From Sedimentisphaerales bacterium (GTDB taxonomy: Bacteria > Planctomycetota > Phycisphaerae > Sedimentisphaerales > SM23-30), in the NCBI GenBank assembly GCA_016932145.1, contig JAFGDI010000272.1, forward strand, positions 1 through 10,401: 10,401 nucleotides of DNA, read 5' to 3'. How positions within the stretch are numbered: position 1 is the first letter of the stretch; each line of letters opens with the position of its first letter. Below the pieces are notes generated by a model that saw only the letters and a list, made by a program, of their open reading frames with translations, had not been told where the DNA came from and searched no databases. The position numbers were made by a program, and so were the translations under genes. Positions 6,300-10,401 of this stretch are shown piece by piece.

Positions 6300-7526
6300 T
6301 TACACCATTTCCAGAACTGAGTTCATTTCGCCAAACTCATTGGCAATTGCACTGGCGTTATATGGGTCTTGCTGCCAGCGACCATCAACTACATAGCGAT
6401 ACTGATAGCGTCCGGAATCAAGCTGAAGTCTGGTGAACCAGCGTCCATCCGGGCTTTTTTCCAGCGGAGTATCTTCTGGTTTCCAGCCATTAAACTCACC
6501 TGCGATCTGAACATTTTTAGCATGTGGGTACATAGCCACGAAGGTTACATTTGAGCCTTCCTGCTTGATACCATAGAAATCGGCGATCTTCTGTTGAACA
6601 TCTTTGGTAAGTACCGGCTCATGATTGTTCTTACTGATCGCCGGTGAAGCGCCGATGAGCAGTTCAGATTCGGCCAGCAGTTCATCAGCAGATTTGCTGA
6701 TCTTACGCAGAGCTTTTTCGACAGTTTCAACTGCCGGTTTGAAGTTATCCTTGGCCAGATTAGCATTTTGCACGATCTCATTTGCCAGAGAGACAAAATC
6801 TTTCATGCCTTTGCTATTAGGGTCATATTCAGTAATAGGCTGACCGAAGCTGGCCGCCTCTTTGAGTTTGGTATTGAAATTGATAATGGTATTGAACATT
6901 ATATCAGAATAGTTACGGCGCAGTTCATTGAGTATTTCGCGAGCGAGTTTAGTGCGAACATCATACATACTGGCCAGAACTTTAACGGTAATGTCCTGAT
7001 GGCATTGTTTCCTGAGCACTTCAAGAGTTTCAAGCTGCTTTTGCAGTCCGTGCATAGCGAAATATCCAGTTTCAACGGGAATAACCACTTCATCAGAAGC
7101 TCTCAGAGCGTTGAAAGTAAGGATACCAACGCCGGGCGGGCAGTCAATAACTATATAATCATATTCATAGGCATCGCGGGCCAATACGCTTTTGAGCAGG
7201 TCTTCGCGTCCTTCGGTCTGATTAAGCTGAGGTTCCAGAGCGGCCAGCTCTATTCCTGCTGGTGCCAGGTCAAAGTTATGCGCTATTTGCCAGTTGATGT
7301 TTTTCAGAGTGACAGGCTTATCAGAATTAACTGATATAAGCACATCATATATGTTCTGTTCGACCTGATCTTCAGGAACAGCCAGTCCCACGGCACAGTG
7401 AGTCTGAGGGTCCATATCGATCAGCAGAGTTCTGTGGCCCAGGCTGGCCAGGCAGGCTGCCAGGTTCATCGATACTGTTGTCTTACCACATCCGCCTTTT
7501 TGGTTTATTACAGATAAACACCGCAT
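6300..7526 (-). CDS. ParA/Soj-type ATPase fused to a C-terminal glycogen-binding (CBM48/AMPK-beta) domain
   Basis: The start is the ATG at 7524-7526, with GAGAGG 7 nt upstream; it places the P-loop at the N-terminus as in ParA (408 residues). ATPase domain about 1-255: deviant Walker A KGGCGKTT at 10-17 with signature Lys10, LLIDMDPQ (Walker A') at 34-41, Walker B YDYIVIDCPPG at 122-132, PVETGYFAMHGLQ at 150-162 and MYDVRTKLAREI at 187-198. These keep every residue needed for ATP-driven dimerisation. A helical, charged linker spans about 256-320. Residues 326-408 match the carbohydrate-binding module of AMPK-beta and glycogen-branching enzymes: VQIAGEFNGWKPEDTPL (339-355), GRWFTRLQLDSGRYQYRYVVDGRWQQDP (361-388), with aromatic ligand candidates W348, W363 and W384. 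ParA proteins position DNA or other cargo on a surface; a glycogen-binding tail suggests a polysaccharide cargo, which is inference. No ParB gene lies nearby. Confidence 0.92.
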   Translation of the reverse strand: MRCLSVINQKGGCGKTTVSMNLAACLASLGHRTLLIDMDPQTHCAVGLAVPEDQVEQNIYDVLISVNSDKPVTLKNINWQIAHNFDLAPAGIELAALEPQLNQTEGREDLLKSVLARDAYEYDYIVIDCPPGVGILTFNALRASDEVVIPVETGYFAMHGLQKQLETLEVLRKQCHQDITVKVLASMYDVRTKLAREILNELRRNYSDIMFNTIINFNTKLKEAASFGQPITEYDPNSKGMKDFVSLANEIVQNANLAKDNFKPAVETVEKALRKISKSADELLAESELLIGASPAISKNNHEPVLTKDVQQKIADFYGIKQEGSNVTFVAMYPHAKNVQIAGEFNGWKPEDTPLEKSPDGRWFTRLQLDSGRYQYRYVVDGRWQQDPYNASAIANEFGEMNSVLEMV

Positions 7527-7533
7527 AAATACA

Positions 7534-7557
7534 CCTCTCAACAATAAATAACAGAGG
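7534..7557 (-). promoter_or_regulatory. Hairpin that can mask the parA-like ribosome binding site
   Basis: CCTCT (7553-7557) pairs perfectly with AGAGG (7534-7538), which is the core of the ribosome binding site 7 nt before the ATG; the loop is 14 nt. Formation would block initiation. The stem is short, so it may be weak without a partner. Confidence 0.35.
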
Positions 7558-7577
7558 CCAAAATACATTACAACTTT

Positions 7578-7877
7578 TCGGAGCAGACTTCCGGGTCTGG
7601 TCCGATAACATTTTACCCCAGATGAAATCAAACCGGGGTTATATTTCAAGGTAACAAAACAAACAGAGGGAATTGACCAGACCGCAGCATTCTCGCCTGA
7701 GCTGTTGCTTCAGGTTTAATGAGAACTTGTATGCCTGCTATGAGAGAGCAGGCGGCCTGTAATACGGCTAAGAGCTTTGCAAAAGCAACTCAGCATTTGT
7801 CCCCATATCCCTGGGAACCATTGATCAATCCTTTGATTTTTACTGTTACAGCTTAGCTCCGCTAAGATCGCACAGTA
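7578..7877 (-). other. Gene-free, hairpin-rich region upstream of the parA-like gene (possible structured leader or small RNA)
   Basis: The gap 7527-8077 holds no supported gene. Strong foldable segments in it: 7578-7605 (TCGGA, one mismatch, CAGAC, 6-nt loop, GTCTG, TCCGA); 7615-7639 (ACCCC/GGGGT); 7690-7725 (TTCTC/GAGAA enclosing CCTGA/TCAGG); 7733-7753 (GCCTGCT/AGCAGGC, perfect 7 bp); and 7841-7877 (TACTGT/ACAGTA enclosing CTTAGC-TCC-GCTAAG across a symmetric 5x5 internal loop). Five independent stems in about 300 bp is more than expected by chance. It does not match 6S, SRP, tmRNA or RNase P RNA by eye. No clear promoter or T-tract terminator delimits a transcript on either strand, so it may be the long 5' leader of the parA-like gene. 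From 7878 to 8010 the DNA is AT rich, with one small CGAG/CTCG palindrome. Confidence 0.4.
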
Positions 7878-8010
7878 TGCTGACAACAGATGAAAACACA
7901 TTTTCTACTGCTATTATCAGCATTCAATACGAGTTATCGGCTCGCAAATTTCTAAAACTTTACTAATTTACCATTATTTTAGAAAAAAAGCTATTTTTAA
8001 TACTGAAAAT

Positions 8011-8039
8011 AAATAAAAAAGCGGGTTTGATACCCGCTT
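8011..8039 (-). terminator. Rho-independent terminator of the lipoprotein gene
   Basis: Perfect 8-bp stem AAGCGGGT/ACCCGCTT (8019-8026 with 8032-8039), 5-nt loop. Read on the minus strand it is followed by a T-rich tract (8011-8020). It begins 38 bp past the lipoprotein stop codon. On the plus strand no T-tract follows, so it is one-directional. Confidence 0.85.
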
Positions 8040-8077
8040 AGCAAAAAAATATTCATATTTTTAAGGTTTTTTTGGTC

Positions 8078-8755
8078 TTACCATTTTACCAGCCAGTCGA
8101 AAGCACCCCGGGTATGCACGCTCATAGTGAATATGTCGCTATTGTCATGCTGTTCCAGGCGTATTTTACACTCACCGGCGGTAGTATGTATGTAGGTAAA
8201 GCCCTTTTCAGTAGTGATATCAGTTATGTCTCGGGGTGCGGCTTCCAGTTTGGCAATACCAAGGCCCAGTACCATAGACGCCAGATTCATCAGGTCGGTG
8301 GTCTCCTGCTCCTGAGAAAATGCTTTTGTGTCATTTCTGAGTGATTCATGGCAGAAGCGTAAAATAGCCATATCTCGCTGGGCATTACTCTCATAAGGGT
8401 TGAGCATGATATTCTGAGGCACTCTGGCTTCTACTACTATGCGTAGTTTCACATCATTGAAGTCTTTTGTGCGGCTCATATAGACATACCGGTTCAAAAG
8501 TGAGCTGGTTGGGTCAATAGTGGCTATAGCTGCTTCGCGATGGAATTTGCCTTTGTTGTTCAGCAGAGAGATTTTATCGGTGGTTTGTAATACCTTTTCC
8601 TGAGAAAAGATATTGAGGATCTCATCACTGGTATTCTGGCCAACGGTTATCTGGCGGAAGTTGGCTTCAATGGGCATTGGCTTATTGCTCTGGCAGCCGG
8701 CAGAGACAAAGGCCGCAACGCTGAGAGCCAGAAATGCTTTAATCGTTCTTAACAT
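8078..8755 (-). CDS. Small lipoprotein with a BamE/SmpA-like N-terminal motif
   Basis: The 225-residue protein has a textbook lipoprotein signal: basic R3/K6, hydrophobic residues 7-17, then lipobox SAGC with the lipidated Cys at 21. The residue after it is Gln rather than Asp, which by the usual sorting rule favours the outer membrane. Residues 31-55 (NFRQITVGQNTSDEILNIF) resemble the opening of BamE/SmpA-type proteins, in which a G-x-T-x-x-E-V/I-L-x-x-F pattern begins the fold. The rest does not resemble BamE: strands about 86-115 and 183-210 flank a helical segment at 140-168. So the BamE link is suggestive only. The start has AGGAG 8 nt upstream. It stands alone, with its own terminator (8011-8039) and a candidate promoter. 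Function unknown; an envelope role is inferred. Confidence 0.75.
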   Translation of the reverse strand: MLRTIKAFLALSVAAFVSAGCQSNKPMPIEANFRQITVGQNTSDEILNIFSQEKVLQTTDKISLLNNKGKFHREAAIATIDPTSSLLNRYVYMSRTKDFNDVKLRIVVEARVPQNIMLNPYESNAQRDMAILRFCHESLRNDTKAFSQEQETTDLMNLASMVLGLGIAKLEAAPRDITDITTEKGFTYIHTTAGECKIRLEQHDNSDIFTMSVHTRGAFDWLVKW

Positions 8756-8801
8756 AAATATATCTCCTGGTTAAAAAACCTGTTTTTAAGAGTTATGAAA
8801 C

Positions 8802-8848
8802 ATATTAATATAGTATAGAATACTACGAGCTATATACCATACTGTCGA
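8802..8848 (-). promoter_or_regulatory. Candidate promoter with overlapping palindromes for the lipoprotein gene
   Basis: On the minus strand: TCGACA (8843-8848), 17-nt spacer, TAGTAT (8820-8825). The -10 is one arm of a perfect palindrome TAGTAT-AGA-ATACTA (8811-8825), and a second palindrome ATATTAATAT (8802-8811) abuts it. This could be a repressor site, or just AT-rich symmetry. A further mini-hairpin GGTT-AAAA-AACC (8769-8780) lies just before the AGGAG ribosome binding site. Confidence 0.3.
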
Positions 8849-9052
8849 TACAACAGAAAGAAACAGCCCGTTTGCATTTTATCTTTTTACCAAGTAAAAA
8901 GTTACAGTTATTAATACCTTACTTTATCGTAAATTTCAAGGTGATAACTTAACAAAACCTTCCCGGTTATATTTATTTTTTCCGGCAGGGGTCGTCAGTG
9001 AGTCAATATTGGTCTTCAGGAGCATTTTTAATGCCAGTAATCGTTTAAAAAG
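8849..9052. other. Gene-free AT-rich stretch between lipoprotein promoter and hexomutase terminator
   Basis: No supported gene; the longest minus-strand frame with an ATG is about 29 codons and has no ribosome binding site. It contains a perfect 8-bp inverted repeat CTTTTTAC-CAA-GTAAAAAG (8883-8901), the decamer ATTTCAAGGT (8933-8942) that also occurs in the leader of the parA-like gene (7643-7652), and a small AACC/GGTT stem with an ATAAC/GTTAT surround (8944-8970). Confidence 0.4.
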
Positions 9053-9129
9053 AAAAAACCACAAAGCCCTTTGTCAATAAAACCGGCAGTAATATACCGT
9101 ACTTATTGTTAATGGCTTTATGGTTTTTT
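9053..9129. terminator. Long bidirectional terminator downstream of the hexomutase gene
   Basis: AAAAAACCACAAAGCC (9053-9068) pairs with GGCTTTATGGTTTTTT (9114-9129): 16 positions with one C/A mismatch on the plus strand, a G-U wobble on the minus strand. A nested CAATAA/TTATTG stem (9075-9080 with 9103-9108) shortens the 45-nt gap. Read from the hexomutase gene, the stem ends in TTTTTT and a further T-run, and starts about 25 bp after the stop codon. The T-run on the other strand makes it bidirectional. The long loop is unusual for a terminator; a small inverted-repeat element is the alternative. Confidence 0.6.
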
Positions 9130-9153
9130 AGTTATTATCAGATATCAGGCTGA

Positions 9154-10401
9154 TCAGTGATTAACCGGCTCGCCCAGCATGGCCTTTATCTCACCGAACT
9201 TTTCCTGGAGCAGTGCAGCGGATTTGGCCTCGACATTGAGTCTCAGCAGGGGCTCGGTATTACTGGCCCGGCAATTGAACCACCAGTCGCCGCATTCAAC
9301 CGTTACGCCGTCAAGCCAGTCGCCTTTGCCGTATTTAGCTTCCAGCTTCTTCATTGTGCCATCTTTGTCTTCAACTTCAAAATTAACTTCGCCACTGGTA
9401 TGATAAACCTTATAGGGAGCAAAAAGCTCACTTATCGGCTTGTTATTCATAGAGATAACATTCAGCAGGTGAACCAGAGTAATCATGCCGCTATCAGCAA
9501 AGAAGTTATCGCGATAGTAGAAATGACCGCTTAGCTCACCGCCAAAGACAGCTTTCGAGTCTTTGAGTGTCTTTTTCATGAACGAATGACCGACTCTTTC
9601 GCGTCTGGGCACACCACCACAGCGGGTAATAGTCTCTTTTAGTGCCCAACTGCTGCGCAGGTCATAGACTATGGCAGAGCCGGGGTTGGTTTTAAGGAAA
9701 TATTCTGCCAGCAGAGCGGTGAATATGTCGCAGCCGATCGTATTGCCCTTTTCATCGACAACAACCAGGCGGTCAGCGTCGCCATCGAAACATACACCCA
9801 CATCGGCATTATGTTCTTTGATCGCAGCTTTAAGTTCCTTTAAGTTAGCTTCTACCAATGGGTTAGGGTCGTGGTTGAATGTGCCGTTAGTTTCGGTATT
9901 GAGCAGTACAAGGTCAATATCGAGGTCGCCAAAAATTTTAGGCACAGACTTGCCGGCCATGCCGTTTGAGCAATCAACGACGATCTTGACTTTCTTGAGG
10001 TCGCTGGTAAGGAACTGGAGTACATGTGCTTTATAAGGCTCATAGAGGTCCATTTCAGTTATCTTGCCCTGCCCGGCAGAAGCAGTATGTCTCAGAGAGC
10101 TGGCAATATGCTGAATTTCTTTTAGTCCGGTATCAGAACCGATCGGACGGGCCTTTATGCCGCTTATTTTGAAACCATTATATGGAGCTGAGTTATGGCT
10201 GGCGGTAGTCTGCACGCCGCCGCAGGTTCCCAGGTGATTGATAGCAAAGTAGATTTGCGGGGTATCGATCATACCTATATTAATGACATTGGCACCTGAG
10301 CCGGTCATGCCGTCCATAAGGGCCTTTACCAAAGATGGGCTGTGAGTACGCATATCGTAGCCAACTACTACCGATTGAGCGTTTTGCTGGCCGCGTTCAT
10401 A
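9154..10401 (-). CDS. Phosphomannomutase/phosphoglucomutase, N-terminus cut off by window edge
   Basis: Alpha-D-phosphohexomutase family: interconverts hexose 1- and 6-phosphates in the cytoplasm, supplying GDP-mannose, glycogen or surface polysaccharide precursors. The frame stays open to the right edge (415 visible residues); by comparison with AlgC-type enzymes about 45 N-terminal residues are missing, so the internal ATG at 10353 is not the start. Numbering from the edge: substrate-loop VVVGYDMR at 11-18, phosphoserine loop TASHN with catalytic Ser68, metal loop DGDADR at 206-211, sugar-binding GGELSGH at 287-293, and phosphate-binding RASNTEP at 378-384. All four domains are therefore present. 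The Pro that normally follows TASHN is Ser here. Mannose versus glucose preference cannot be told from sequence. A terminator follows at 9053-9129. The pairing with a glycogen-binding ParA gene 1.6 kb away may be coincidence. Confidence 0.95.
   Translation of the reverse strand, partial: YERGQQNAQSVVVGYDMRTHSPSLVKALMDGMTGSGANVINIGMIDTPQIYFAINHLGTCGGVQTTASHNSAPYNGFKISGIKARPIGSDTGLKEIQHIASSLRHTASAGQGKITEMDLYEPYKAHVLQFLTSDLKKVKIVVDCSNGMAGKSVPKIFGDLDIDLVLLNTETNGTFNHDPNPLVEANLKELKAAIKEHNADVGVCFDGDADRLVVVDEKGNTIGCDIFTALLAEYFLKTNPGSAIVYDLRSSWALKETITRCGGVPRRERVGHSFMKKTLKDSKAVFGGELSGHFYYRDNFFADSGMITLVHLLNVISMNNKPISELFAPYKVYHTSGEVNFEVEDKDGTMKKLEAKYGKGDWLDGVTVECGDWWFNCRASNTEPLLRLNVEAKSAALLQEKFGEIKAMLGEPVNH

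Noticed and set aside
6768..7334. Plus-strand 188-codon open frame
   Set aside because: Lies entirely antisense to the ParA ATPase domain; the minus-strand frame has clear Walker motifs, and the plus-strand translation looks like no protein family.
7527..7649. N-terminal extension of the parA-like gene to the ATG at 7649
   Set aside because: The P-loop of ParA proteins lies at the extreme N-terminus and the ATG at 7526 has an excellent ribosome binding site. The extension overlaps two hairpins and reads as non-coding.
7681..7880. Match to a known housekeeping RNA (6S, tmRNA, SRP RNA or RNase P RNA)
   Set aside because: The hairpins do not fall in the order or carry the conserved core sequences of these RNAs as far as can be judged by eye, so I left it as an unassigned structured region.
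7716..7901. Minus-strand 61-codon open frame in the gene-free region before the parA-like gene
   Set aside because: No ribosome binding site, unremarkable Cys/His/Ser-rich translation, and it overlaps several strong RNA-like hairpins that better explain the sequence.
8985..9035. Short minus-strand peptide of about 29 codons upstream of the lipoprotein gene
   Set aside because: No ribosome binding site and no recognisable features; chance open frame.

Overview
The window looks like chromosomal DNA from a diderm bacterium of moderate GC. Nine protein genes are visible: eight on the minus strand and one on the plus strand (2394-3212). The diderm call rests on a lipobox protein with Gln after the Cys, a LolA-like periplasmic protein, and a ParA protein carrying a C-terminal glycogen-binding (CBM48/AMPK-beta type) domain. 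These, and the flavour of the phosphohexomutase, suggest Planctomycetota (Phycisphaerae-like). That placement is an impression from protein flavour, not a search result. I see no tRNA, rRNA, CRISPR array, transposase or phage gene.

Layout, left to right. (1) 1-2248: a pyrimidine/NAD operon read right to left: pyrR (TTG start), pyrB, then nadK, which runs off the left edge. A strong sigma70-type promoter and a hairpin-rich leader of about 90 nt precede pyrR. nadK starts on the base after the pyrB stop codon, in the same frame. (2) 2303-4085: a convergent pair. The plus-strand gene encodes an unrecognised, possibly exported beta-sandwich protein; the minus-strand gene encodes an exported LolA-like protein. 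(3) 4305-7526: two minus-strand genes from the ParA/MinD superfamily. The upstream one is an intact ParA ATPase fused to a glycogen-binding module. The downstream one resembles MinD/FlhG but has lost its Walker A loop. They are separated by a 354-bp intergenic region holding two TATAAT boxes, a perfect 8-bp dyad and a cluster of short palindromes and direct repeats. (4) 7527-8077: a 551-bp gene-free stretch with at least five hairpins upstream of the parA gene, ending in the terminator of the next gene. (5) 8078-8755: a small outer-membrane-type lipoprotein with a BamE-like N-terminal motif. (6) 8756-9153: a gene-free stretch with AT-rich palindromes and a long bidirectional terminator. (7) 9154-10401: a phosphomannomutase/phosphoglucomutase missing its N-terminus at the right edge.

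Most of this is housekeeping: pyrimidine synthesis, NADP formation, envelope maintenance and sugar-phosphate interconversion. The part most likely to be undescribed is region 3. A ParA-type positioning ATPase with a glycogen-binding tail, next to an apparently ATPase-dead relative, could be a system for positioning or partitioning a polysaccharide (glycogen) body. That role is inference; the sequence directly supports only the domain content and the gene order.
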